The notes beneath the pieces were generated by a model. That model was not told the DNA's origin and searched no databases. It saw nothing but the letters and a program-made list of their open reading frames with translations. A DNA stretch of 64,000 bases from positions 434,001-498,000 of the forward strand of contig NZ_JACHYC010000003.1 in the NCBI RefSeq assembly GCF_014192575.1, given 5' to 3'. Source of the DNA: Variovorax sp. Sphag1AA (GTDB lineage: Bacteria > Pseudomonadota > Gammaproteobacteria > Burkholderiales > Burkholderiaceae_C). Position numbers and translations under genes: made by a program. This document shows, in pieces, positions 34,569-42,885 of the stretch. How positions within the stretch are numbered: the stretch's first letter is position 1; each line of letters begins with the position of its first letter.

Positions 34569-36302
34569 ATGTTCGCTCCTCCGTTGGCCTTTCGTTTTCA
34601 ATCGGTCGCCGGTTCCATCATCCGGCGCAAGTGCGCCGCGTGCGAGCGGGAAGAAGAGGGCCTGGTTCGCCGGAAGGCCACCAGCAGTGGGATGCATGAC
34701 ACTTCGATGAAGGTCAGCAGCCCTTCCGATGCCGAAGAGCGCGAAGCCGATCTCAATGCACAGCGCATCACGCAGACTTCCGAGCCGGCCCGGTCGTCGC
34801 AATCAGGTGGGGCACGCGAGCACGCCCCGGACCGGGCACCGGCCAGCGTGAGCCAGGTCGTCGCATCGTCAGGTCGTCCGCTCGATGCGGACACGCTTGC
34901 ATACATGGAGCCACGCTTCGGCCACGACCTTTCTTCGGTGCGCGTGCATGACGATGCGGCCTCCCGCCAGACCGCCGACGAACTCAACGCAGACGCGTAC
35001 ACGGTCGGTCGTCACATCGTCTTCGGGCCGCAGCAATATGCGCCCGGTACGAGCGCCGGTCGATGGCTGCTCGCGCACGAGCTTTCTCACGTCATGCAGG
35101 ACGGCGCGGCGCCGCGCGTGCATCGTCAACCCAAGCGGTCGAAGCCTCCGCCCGTCGCGGGCGGGAACGTGCTCTATGTCGGCATGAACAACTATCGCTC
35201 GGAGGTTGCCAAGCTTGCGAAGCAGTACGCAGGCACCTCGGTCAAGGTCACCAAGGTCACGCTGAGCGAGCACGAGGAGAAGACCGTCTCCGGCGGCGCC
35301 ACCTTCGACCTGACACAGGACAAGGGCATCAAGGACTTCGTCGCCGCGCAATCGCTGGACAAGGCGAATACGGCGGCACTCGAAGCGCTGCTGAAAAGCC
35401 AGTCCGGTTACGACCGTGACGATCTGGCACATGTCATCGCGGTCTATTCGGCGTGCCAGAAAGACGGCGCTGACCGGATGTCACGCGTGGTGCTGTCGGG
35501 CCACAGCTACGGGACCAAGATCTACAACGAAGACGCGAAGGGCGCGATCTACTTCGACGCGCTGGTCACGCTGGCCGGCATCTTCCCGAAAGCAGCCGCG
35601 CAAACGAAGCACCTCCTCGTGCTGGCGTGCATGGCAGCGGAAGAGTCGACCATCAAGAATTTCTACCTGAAGGCGTTCCCGAATCTCAAGACGGTGGAGG
35701 GTTGGACCTCGAGTTGCCCGAGCGGACCCGGCGCGGTCTCTGCGCTCTCGGCATGGGCAACGCGCACCGACGCCGATCCCACCAAGGTACCCGCGCCGCC
35801 GGAAGGGCAGGCCAATTGGGCGCTGGGTAACTTCCAGAGCGGTGACCCGGTCGATCCGGTCGCGTTGATGGCAGACCTGCGCGCGGACGAGGCGAAGTTT
35901 GCGGACTACTTCGCTGGTAAGAAGGCGGACTCGAATTCCCATTCCGGTCCGCTGACGGACTACTACCATCGCGCGCGCAGTGCCGAGCAACAGTCGGCCA
36001 TCAAGGGGGCCGACCACGCCTATGCAGCCACCCACGCGGACCAGTCTTTCCGGCTGCGCTTCTGGCCCGGCATGGTCTCCGGCTTCTGGAAGAAATTCGG
36101 CGCGACGGTCACAAAGGGATACGGCAAGGCGAAGGTCCCTGCGTTCGCGAAGATGTCCCGCAAGGATGCGGTCGCCGCCATCGCCAAATTCGATGCCGAC
36201 GCGGCAGGGTCGACGGCTGACAAGGCGGAAGCGAAGAAGCTTCTCAACAGCCTGCTGAATCTCGACCCCACGATCCTCAGCGACAACTGGTTCAACCCCT
36301 GA
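34569..36302 (+). CDS. DUF4157 (eCIS-core) protein with caspase/CHAT-like C-terminal domain
   Basis: A 577-aa predicted injection-system cargo. Residues 21-30 hold KCAACEREEE; DUF4157 spans about 103-178 (MEPRFGHDLSSVRVHDDAAS) with HELSH at 170-174. After a basic linker the C-terminal domain (about 195-577) shows VVLSGHSYGTKIYN (H312) and KHLLVLACMAAEES (C354). The His-Gly then Cys on successive strands resembles caspase/CHAT/DUF4347 folds. It has no signal peptide, as expected for cytoplasmically loaded cargo. Family membership of the DUF4157 part is firm; protease activity is inference. Confidence 0.78.
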   Translation: MFAPPLAFRFQSVAGSIIRRKCAACEREEEGLVRRKATSSGMHDTSMKVSSPSDAEEREADLNAQRITQTSEPARSSQSGGAREHAPDRAPASVSQVVASSGRPLDADTLAYMEPRFGHDLSSVRVHDDAASRQTADELNADAYTVGRHIVFGPQQYAPGTSAGRWLLAHELSHVMQDGAAPRVHRQPKRSKPPPVAGGNVLYVGMNNYRSEVAKLAKQYAGTSVKVTKVTLSEHEEKTVSGGATFDLTQDKGIKDFVAAQSLDKANTAALEALLKSQSGYDRDDLAHVIAVYSACQKDGADRMSRVVLSGHSYGTKIYNEDAKGAIYFDALVTLAGIFPKAAAQTKHLLVLACMAAEESTIKNFYLKAFPNLKTVEGWTSSCPSGPGAVSALSAWATRTDADPTKVPAPPEGQANWALGNFQSGDPVDPVALMADLRADEAKFADYFAGKKADSNSHSGPLTDYYHRARSAEQQSAIKGADHAYAATHADQSFRLRFWPGMVSGFWKKFGATVTKGYGKAKVPAFAKMSRKDAVAAIAKFDADAAGSTADKAEAKKLLNSLLNLDPTILSDNWFNP

Positions 36303-36317
36303 CGCCGACGCGCCGGC

Positions 36318-37829
36318 TCAGGGCGGCACGCCGGCCGGGTCGAGACTCTTGCGCGCCTCGATGCATTTGTTGCGATCGGCGCCGGCCGGGAAAGCCACGG
36401 CACAGACGTCCTCCGCCAGCAGCGGATTGTTGTTGTAGGCCATCTTGCTGTAGGGATCGCGGGGACCGGCGGTCTTCCTCATCTGCTGGACGAACAAGTC
36501 CAGGCGCATCTCGAGACGCATGCTCGACCTGCCGGCATGCGCTTCGATGTAGTCGTAGCGGTCCGCCAGGCCCAGCGCATGATGGACCTCGTGCGAGAGC
36601 GTGACCGGGCTCGACGCCCAGTTTCCCGAGTTCGGCCATTCGCAGAACTTGACGGTGAACTCGAACACGTCGGGGCCCGAGGCATTCACGAACACGATGT
36701 CGACGTAGTAGCCCTTGGTCGTCATGGAGATCGCGCGTTCGATCGCATCCTCCAAGCCCTTGATCTTGGATACCTCGTCGGGCACGCCATTGAGCTTGAC
36801 CTTGATCCTCACGCGGATGTTCTTCGGATCGGTGCGGTCGACCTTGTATTTCTTGCCCTGTTCGCCGGTGCGCTCGACCATGTTCGCGGCCGTGGCGACG
36901 GCGCGCTCGTCGACGTCGTTGTACGCACCGCCCCACATCTCTTCCGTCTTCAGGGCCTTGTCGACGACCTCGCGGTTCTGTTTGGCCATGTCCGCGGAGC
37001 AGCCGTAGCCCGACCCCGACGAAGCGCCTTGAAAGTGCGTCGTGATCGCCTTCAACAGCATGAAGAGGTAGTAGAGACGCTGGCCTTTGGCGTCCCCGAG
37101 CGGCTTGGTCCTGGCCTGCGCGATGATCCAGGCCACATTGCCCTTGGCCACCGCGTCCAATGCCTTGTATTCGGGGGCGGCCAGGATCTGGGTCTCGAAG
37201 GCAGCCGCCTCGTTTTTCCATTCGGCATCCGTCTTGCGCTGCACCAGCGAAACCCCGTGCCCCTGTTGAAGGGTGTGCACGAGTTCATGCGCGAGCAGCA
37301 ACCGGCCGGCGTGATGATCGGGGTTGAACTTGCCGCGCCGAAAGTGGATGTGATTGCCGATCGTGAAGGCCTGCGCGTTCAACTGCTGCGCGTGCTCGTT
37401 GTCTTCGGCATCGGCGTGGATGCGCACTGCGGAGAAGTCGGCCCCGAAGCGTCGTTCCATGAAGACACGGGTCGAAGGCGGCAGCGCACGGCCTCCGCCG
37501 GTGGTGCCGAGATTGCGCGACAGCGTTTCCGTGACGGCCTCGCCCGGCTCGGGCGATCGCTGGACGAGGCCCTTCTCCTGCTCTTCCTCGCGCTCGCAGT
37601 GGGCGCATGCGCGACTGATGCGCGGTGGAGCGTGCGAGAAGGAGAGTTCGTTGTCCGGCGACTTCATCACCTTCTCGGCGATGCTGTCGGCTTCGTGTTC
37701 GAGTGGATCGTCCACCGAGCCGATCGTGAGCTTGCGCTGGAGGATGCCCTGCAGCGGCGCAGGCAGGGCAGGGGGCGTCCGGACGGCGGAGGCCCTCGTT
37801 CGTGCCCTGGCGATCTGCGGCGCATGCAT
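36318..37829 (-). CDS. DUF4157 (eCIS-core) protein with metzincin-like metallopeptidase C-terminus
   Basis: A 503-aa predicted injection-system cargo. N-terminal LQRK-type repeat (ILQRKLTIGSVDDPLEHEAD) and RACAHCEREEE (C75, C78) precede DUF4157 (about 112-190, HELVH at 181-185). The C-terminal domain has SHEVHHALGLADRYD: H413, E414, H417 and D423 make an HExxHxxGxxD zinc site, with possible Met-turn methionines further on. ATG 37829 has AGGAAGG upstream; the in-frame ATG at 37976 would run into the divergent effector gene. It is convergent with the first effector and divergent from the third. Host or prey protein cleavage is likely but not shown. Confidence 0.78.
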   Translation of the reverse strand: MHAPQIARARTRASAVRTPPALPAPLQGILQRKLTIGSVDDPLEHEADSIAEKVMKSPDNELSFSHAPPRISRACAHCEREEEQEKGLVQRSPEPGEAVTETLSRNLGTTGGGRALPPSTRVFMERRFGADFSAVRIHADAEDNEHAQQLNAQAFTIGNHIHFRRGKFNPDHHAGRLLLAHELVHTLQQGHGVSLVQRKTDAEWKNEAAAFETQILAAPEYKALDAVAKGNVAWIIAQARTKPLGDAKGQRLYYLFMLLKAITTHFQGASSGSGYGCSADMAKQNREVVDKALKTEEMWGGAYNDVDERAVATAANMVERTGEQGKKYKVDRTDPKNIRVRIKVKLNGVPDEVSKIKGLEDAIERAISMTTKGYYVDIVFVNASGPDVFEFTVKFCEWPNSGNWASSPVTLSHEVHHALGLADRYDYIEAHAGRSSMRLEMRLDLFVQQMRKTAGPRDPYSKMAYNNNPLLAEDVCAVAFPAGADRNKCIEARKSLDPAGVPP

Positions 37830-37933
37830 CGGTCGATCCCTTCCTGTGCGCCTGGCATGGTAGCCCCGGGGTCGCTGCTTGGGCATATCCCGAAGGTCGG
37901 GTGTCCTTGCGACCCGGCGGTGTTGAGCGCACC

Positions 37934-39688
37934 ATGCGCGCCATGCATCGCGCAAGCCCTTTGTTCGGCGCTCCACGCCCGGCGTCCGCGACGCGGCCCC
38001 GGGTCGAAGTGCCTGCCAGCGTTCATCGCGTGCTGCAGGAGTCGGGAAGCCCCATCGAGCCGGGCCTGCGGCACGACATGGAGCGGCGCTTCGATGCCGA
38101 TTTCTCGTCCGTGCGGATTCATTCGGGGCCTGCAGCGGAAGCGTCGGCGAGCGATGTCGATGCCAAGGCCTACACGGTCGGCCAAAGCATCGTCTTCGGC
38201 GCGGGCCGGCAGGCGAGCGATGCCGGCGAAGGGCGGCGACTGCTTGCGCATGAACTGACCCACGTCATCCAGCAGCGCGGTGCTTCTCCCGCAGGCGTGC
38301 AACTCCAGCGCAGCCCGCGCGATCCCGACGAGGCGGCTGCCATCGCCAAGGAGGAAACGGCGCTCGCCGCGCTGGCCAAGCGGGCCCTGGCTTCTTCCAA
38401 GCCCGAGTTCGCCGTACACGAGGTCGTATGGCGGCTGATCAACGCCTACGGCCTGGACATGCACTTCGAGTTGAACGGTAGCCGCTACGAAAAAGGCCGC
38501 AAGGGCGTGTTCGTCGACTTCAAGGGCAGCGGGCCCAGGACCACCGGCACGATCGTCGCGGGTGAGGACACGTTGCAGCGGGTCGCCAAGGGAGATGCGC
38601 CAGCAGTCGCGAAGGAAATCGAAGCGCAGATTGGCCGCGTCGACACCGCGCGAGGCGCCATCGACTACGTGTTCATCATGGGCAAGGACGCGCCGAAGAG
38701 CGACAACAAGTTCTATACCGAGGCGAAGAAGTTCTTCAAGGCCGAATATCCTGCCGCAACGATGGTGGAGGACGTGCGCGATCTCGATGCCATCAACCAG
38801 CGCATCAACGATGGCGCCAAACCGGTGGCGAACCTCATCATCGTTTCGCACGCGCATCCGGACGGGACACTCCAGTTCTCGCTCGATGCGAAGGACACGA
38901 CACCGGGCAAGGTCGAGTACAGCGAACTCAAGAAGGCCAACGACGCCGGCAGCATCACGAAGCCCAAGTCCGATCTGGTCGGCTTCTGGACCAATGTCCT
39001 CATCCGGGGTTGCAACCTTGGGCGCAGCGAGGAGATGCTGGGCCAGGTCCGAACCGCTTTCGGGGGCAGCGCGCGTGTGATCGCGCCAACGCACGGCCAG
39101 CGCTACGGCGGCGGGACCGAATCGCTGGCCGATCCGTTCTTCGAGGTGCCCGGCGCGAGCAAGATGTCCGACGAAGACGCCTTCAAGGCAATGAAGGCCA
39201 AGCCCGAGTACGCCTTCATCACGGACTGGGCCGCGATGCGAAAGAAGCTCAGGCGGACCACCGACCAGAGCCAGGAAGTGGCGTACAGCGGCGTCTTCCC
39301 GCAGAGAGGCAAGGAACTGAACCTGCTCAAGTCACAGGCCAAGAACCTCAACGTCAACGACTTCACTTTCGGGTCCAGCCGTGCGGTCGGCAAGGACACG
39401 GTCTTCACCTTCAAACCGAAGAACGAGTTCAAGAACGGCCCCGTCGACATCACCCTGGAGACGCCGCCCACCGACAGCGAGGCCATCGCGATTGCGAAGG
39501 AGAACATCTCGCGGCCGTCGGCCTACACCTTCACAGTCCGGCGGATTGCTTCTGGCCTGAATCTGAAGATCGTCGTCGACGTGGTGCGCACCGAATGGGA
39601 ACTGCATCACGCGGAGATCCACAAGGGCGGGAAGGGCTTCAACCCGCGGCCGGGATCGAAGCCGTGGTTCGGGGATACCGACGATTGA
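37934..39688 (+). CDS. DUF4157 (eCIS-core) protein with DUF4347/CHAT-like C-terminal domain
   Basis: A 584-aa predicted injection-system cargo. DUF4157 covers about residues 40-115 (DMERRFDADFSSVRIHSGPA, HELTH 106-110). The C-terminal region contains LIIVSHAHPDGTLQFSL (H306/H308) and VLIRGCNLGRSEEMLGQVRT (C360), closely resembling the H...G and GCN(V/L) signature of DUF4347 and CHAT/caspase-like domains, then about 200 further residues with a long beta-rich tail. It lacks the CxxC-EEE motif of the other two. Start chosen at ATG 37934 because DUF4157 proteins begin close to their core; the in-frame ATG 37802 would overlap the divergent gene. Confidence 0.76.
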   Translation: MRAMHRASPLFGAPRPASATRPRVEVPASVHRVLQESGSPIEPGLRHDMERRFDADFSSVRIHSGPAAEASASDVDAKAYTVGQSIVFGAGRQASDAGEGRRLLAHELTHVIQQRGASPAGVQLQRSPRDPDEAAAIAKEETALAALAKRALASSKPEFAVHEVVWRLINAYGLDMHFELNGSRYEKGRKGVFVDFKGSGPRTTGTIVAGEDTLQRVAKGDAPAVAKEIEAQIGRVDTARGAIDYVFIMGKDAPKSDNKFYTEAKKFFKAEYPAATMVEDVRDLDAINQRINDGAKPVANLIIVSHAHPDGTLQFSLDAKDTTPGKVEYSELKKANDAGSITKPKSDLVGFWTNVLIRGCNLGRSEEMLGQVRTAFGGSARVIAPTHGQRYGGGTESLADPFFEVPGASKMSDEDAFKAMKAKPEYAFITDWAAMRKKLRRTTDQSQEVAYSGVFPQRGKELNLLKSQAKNLNVNDFTFGSSRAVGKDTVFTFKPKNEFKNGPVDITLETPPTDSEAIAIAKENISRPSAYTFTVRRIASGLNLKIVVDVVRTEWELHHAEIHKGGKGFNPRPGSKPWFGDTDD

Positions 39689-39698
39689 TCCGGCGCGG

Positions 39699-40568
39699 TC
39701 AAGCGGTATTGCTGACCCCGGAAGGCCCCCTGATGCAGCTCACGCAGGATTGATCGATCGCGATCTTGGGGGTTTCGGCCGTCTCCGCGAAGTCAAGCAT
39801 CGCGCAATAGCAGACGATGTGGTGATTGCACGCAAGCTCGAACCGGATGCGCGCCTCGGCATCACTAGGGCGGAGGTCGGTGACGTCCGGCAGGTGTGCG
39901 TAGTCGGGGCCGAAGGGCACGCGAGGAACCGCGTCGAGGAAGTAGTTGTAGAGGACGTATCGACCCGAAAGCGCGGCGTCGAAAGCATTCACGAAGGTGC
40001 TGTCGCCCGGGTGCGGAGATGCGAACAGGGTTGCCGACGTACGCGCCCCCAGCAGGTCCGCATCGGCAAGGTCCAGGGCGAGGTAGGTCGCCAGTGCACT
40101 CCCGAGGCTGTGCCCGGCGACGGTGATGGTGCCCGCCGGGCCAACGGCCTTGGCAATGCCTTCCTTTGCCGGCACGCCGCCATCCTTGGCGTCGACCTTG
40201 AACTTCATGGATGCGTAGATGTTCCAGAAGCCGCCTTCCACGCGTCCGTGGCCGCCCGGATGATTGATCGAGACGAACTGCGCGTCTTCGATCCACTCCG
40301 TGATGCCCTGCGTGCCGCGAATCGCAACCACATGTTGGCTCGGGTTCGCCAGGCTTCGCGCGAGCACGCCGTAGCAGACTTCAGAGCCCTCGACCATGCT
40401 CTGCCTGGGCCGGAAGACCGCGTCGAGGGCGGTCAGGTATCCAAGCACGCTCCAGTCGGCACTCAGCCGACCGTCCACTGGCGGTGCGATCGCAGAAGGG
40501 AAGGCCGTGTGCATGTCGGCCGCGAACATGACCATCAAGCCCTTTTCGACATCGTCTGCCTTGCTCAT
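39699..40568 (-). CDS. Class 3 lipase-family protein
   Basis: A 289-aa alpha/beta-hydrolase. The lipase class 3 signature TITVAGHSLGSALATYLALD contains the nucleophile serine (GHSLG), with VVAIRGTQGITEWIEDAQFV as the oxyanion/lid region and candidate Asp and His further on (DVTDLR, CNHHIVCYC). GGAGGAC precedes ATG 40568. No signal peptide. It is convergent with the third DUF4157 gene and ends 10 bases from it, so it may be an additional, core-less effector; a housekeeping role is equally possible. Confidence 0.82.
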   Translation of the reverse strand: MSKADDVEKGLMVMFAADMHTAFPSAIAPPVDGRLSADWSVLGYLTALDAVFRPRQSMVEGSEVCYGVLARSLANPSQHVVAIRGTQGITEWIEDAQFVSINHPGGHGRVEGGFWNIYASMKFKVDAKDGGVPAKEGIAKAVGPAGTITVAGHSLGSALATYLALDLADADLLGARTSATLFASPHPGDSTFVNAFDAALSGRYVLYNYFLDAVPRVPFGPDYAHLPDVTDLRPSDAEARIRFELACNHHIVCYCAMLDFAETAETPKIAIDQSCVSCIRGPSGVSNTA

Positions 40569-40670
40569 GAAAGTCCTCCGTTCGTTCGACGCGGGGTGCG
40601 CGAAGTCCCGGATCAGATCCTTCTTTTGGAAGACGGTTGCCCGCCTCCTCCACAAGGTTGATGACGGCGC

Positions 40671-40904
40671 CTATTCCCTCAGGCGCAGGTTGAGCTGATC
40701 GACCACTTCGGCCCAGTCCGCGTCTTCGTTGATCTCTTCGCGCAGAAAGCTCGCTTGCGCCGGGGACCAGAACGGGGCGTCGGCCAGCCGGACGCCGTCG
40801 GCGAGCGGGCGATGCCTCGAGATGAACCCTTCGATCTCCTCGTGCGAGTCGGGCAAGCCAAGCTGGCCGAAAAGATCCTTGAGGGTGTGGTTCGAGAACT
40901 CCAT
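40671..40904 (-). CDS. DUF2789 family protein
   Basis: A 77-aa soluble protein with LKDLFGQLGLPDSHEEIEGF and APFWSPAQASFLREEINEDA followed by DWAEVVDQLN, the typical DUF2789 pattern of proteobacteria. Function unknown. It is on the strand of the lipase but about 100 bases upstream. Confidence 0.87.
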   Translation of the reverse strand: MEFSNHTLKDLFGQLGLPDSHEEIEGFISRHRPLADGVRLADAPFWSPAQASFLREEINEDADWAEVVDQLNLRLRE

Positions 40905-41021
40905 GTGACTTCGCTCCGATTGCGTTTGTATGTTTGAGGCGTCTTTCGCCCATTCTGAAGAACTTGCGTATACCCGGGCCGAGTGCCTCCTCGCCCATCA
41001 GGGTCTATTGCAGAAGGCACC

Positions 41022-41705
41022 ATGCGAGCCATGAGCGAACCGGACTTCACGATGCTGCGACAGCGCATGCTGGCAGAGATCGCCGCCAAGACGATTTTCT
41101 CGACCACGTACCTGGGCAAGGCGGCGCTGGATTCGAGGGTCATGAACGCCATCGGCACCGTGCCGCGCCATGCGTTCGTGCCCTTCGAGCTGCGGCCGTA
41201 CGCCTACGTCGACACACCCCTGCCGATCGGCTTCGGCAAGACGATCTCGCAACCTTTCATCGTCGCGGTGATGACCGACCTGCTCGGCGTGCAGCCAACC
41301 GACACGGTGCTGGAGATCGGCACGGGGCTGGGCTACCAGTCGGCCGTCCTGGCCGAACTCGCGCATCGCGTCTTCTCTGTCGAGATCATCGATGAGCTGG
41401 CCGAGCAGGCGGCCCATCGGCTGGCCGACCAGGGGCACATCAACGTGGATATCCGCATCGGAAATGGTTGCCAGGGCTGGCCCGAACATGCGCCATTCGA
41501 CAAGATCATCGTGACAGCGGCTCCGGAGTTGATTCCGCCGGCACTCATCTACCAGCTGAAGCCGGGTGGAACGATGGTGATACCTGCGGGGTTGCCTGAT
41601 GCACAGCAGCTCATCCAGCTCAAGAAGGATGCGCGAGGCTCGGTCACGACGAGGGAAATCTTCCAGGTGCTTTTCTCGACACTCGAAGAGGTCGCCCTGC
41701 CGTGA
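41022..41705 (+). CDS. pcm: Protein-L-isoaspartate O-methyltransferase
   Basis: SAM-dependent methyltransferase (227 aa) that starts repair of isoaspartyl residues. Conserved elements: VPRHAFVPFELRPYAYVDTP and PIGFGKTISQPFIVAVMTDL, the SAM-binding VLEIGTGLGYQSAVLAELAH, and APFDKIIVTAAPELIPPALI. Start ATG 41022; a second ATG at 41031 is possible. Single gene, convergent with the KfrA-like gene, with one base between stops. Confidence 0.92.
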   Translation: MRAMSEPDFTMLRQRMLAEIAAKTIFSTTYLGKAALDSRVMNAIGTVPRHAFVPFELRPYAYVDTPLPIGFGKTISQPFIVAVMTDLLGVQPTDTVLEIGTGLGYQSAVLAELAHRVFSVEIIDELAEQAAHRLADQGHINVDIRIGNGCQGWPEHAPFDKIIVTAAPELIPPALIYQLKPGGTMVIPAGLPDAQQLIQLKKDARGSVTTREIFQVLFSTLEEVALP

Positions 41706-41706
41706 G

Positions 41707-42738
41707 TCACCCGGCACCGCGGCGCGGCTTCGCCTGGGTGGCGCGCGCACGGGCTTGCCCCCCTGATTTCTGCGATCGCGCCAAAGCCTCCGACAAGAGG
41801 CGTCGGGTGGCGTCATGGGCGCCGCGTTCTTCGTCGATCCGCTGCTGCAGTGCTTCGGCGCGGTCCTTCTGCACAGCGGCCGCCACCCGCTCCTGCGCGA
41901 GTTCGATCGCCTGCGCCGCAAGCTGGTCGCGCACCTGCTGGAGCTTCTCGGCTGCTGCATCGAGCCGCTTCGCTGCGGCTTCTTCACCTTTGGTGCGCTT
42001 CTGATGTTCCTTGGCCAGCTCGGCTTCAAGCGCCTTGGCCGCCTGTCGCGCGCGATCGACCTCGGCGAGCATCCGTTTTTCCTGGCTCGAATGGCGCTCC
42101 TGGGCGTGGCGCAGATCCTGGTCCTTTGCAGCGACCACTGCGGCATGTTCGCGCCGCATCTGTTCCTGCGCCTCCACGGTCTGGGAGAGCAGGGCAGTGA
42201 GGCGCCGGACCTCGTCTTCGAGCCCTGTGCGGACACGCTGTGTCTCGATGGCTTGCGCCTTGAGCTGCCCTTCGAGCGTTTCGCGCGCCTGCTGCGATGA
42301 CGACAGCGCCGCATCGAGGCTCACCCGTGCTTGCTTGAATGCGTCCTCTCGCTGTGCCAGCGCACCTTGCGCCTCGGCCAGCGAATCCTCTCGCGCCTGC
42401 AGTTCCGAGCGCACCGTGGCTAATTCGCCGCGCTGGGTTTCCTCGGCTTCTTTCTGCGCTGTTTCCCACAGCAGCTTTGCCGCGTTGCGCACTCCCAGGG
42501 GCATGCCATCCAGATCGTTGCCCGCAGTCCGCGTGCCCGGTGAGCCAACCAGCCGTCCACCAAGGGTCGCGAACCATCTTTCAAGCATCGGGCTGACCGT
42601 GTTGGGCGAACCACGTCCGATCTGCTGCCGCACGCGTTCGATCGTGGGCCGTTTGCCGTCGGCCAGCAGCGCATCTGCAGCCGCGAAGACGTCTGCTTCC
42701 TGGATTCCCCGGCTTCTCGATTCGATGAGCTGGCTCAT
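41707..42738 (-). CDS. KfrA-like DNA-binding coiled-coil protein
   Basis: A 343-aa protein. The N-terminal about 120 residues are the KfrA_N DNA-binding domain (VFAAADALLADGKRPTIERV followed by RQQIGRGSPNTVSPML). From about 90 to 320 a long, Ala/Glu/Gln/Arg-rich coiled coil extends, ending in a basic tail (ARATQAKPRRGAG). KfrA proteins are plasmid/chromosome repressors and partition accessories. It is divergent from a tyrosine recombinase, and the inverted repeat between them is a likely binding site. Confidence 0.87.
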   Translation of the reverse strand: MSQLIESRSRGIQEADVFAAADALLADGKRPTIERVRQQIGRGSPNTVSPMLERWFATLGGRLVGSPGTRTAGNDLDGMPLGVRNAAKLLWETAQKEAEETQRGELATVRSELQAREDSLAEAQGALAQREDAFKQARVSLDAALSSSQQARETLEGQLKAQAIETQRVRTGLEDEVRRLTALLSQTVEAQEQMRREHAAVVAAKDQDLRHAQERHSSQEKRMLAEVDRARQAAKALEAELAKEHQKRTKGEEAAAKRLDAAAEKLQQVRDQLAAQAIELAQERVAAAVQKDRAEALQQRIDEERGAHDATRRLLSEALARSQKSGGQARARATQAKPRRGAG

Positions 42739-42830
42739 TTCCGATCCTTTTTAAGTTTGGACGGCGGCCTGATTTCAGGTACGCTTCGCCCCACTATCTA
42801 CTATCGATAAGCGATGGTTACCGTTAGTTG

Positions 42831-42860
42831 ATATGTGTGATTGTTGTACATCATACATAT
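42831..42860. promoter_or_regulatory. Inverted repeat in the KfrA/recombinase intergenic region
   Basis: ATATGTGTGAT (42831-42841) and ATCATACATAT (42850-42860) are 11-base arms with one mismatch around an 8-base spacer TGTTGTAC. The surrounding 147-base divergent gap is markedly AT-rich for this genome. Candidate KfrA operator or recombination site. Confidence 0.6.
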
Positions 42861-42885
42861 ACGGATAAGATATCCAACATTCACC

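Noticed and set aside
12306..40568. Prophage or T6SS interpretation of the tail-like cluster
   Set aside because: No capsid, portal, terminase, lysis, ClpV or membrane-complex genes are present, while DUF4255, Afp15-type ATPase and DUF4157 cargos are eCIS marks.
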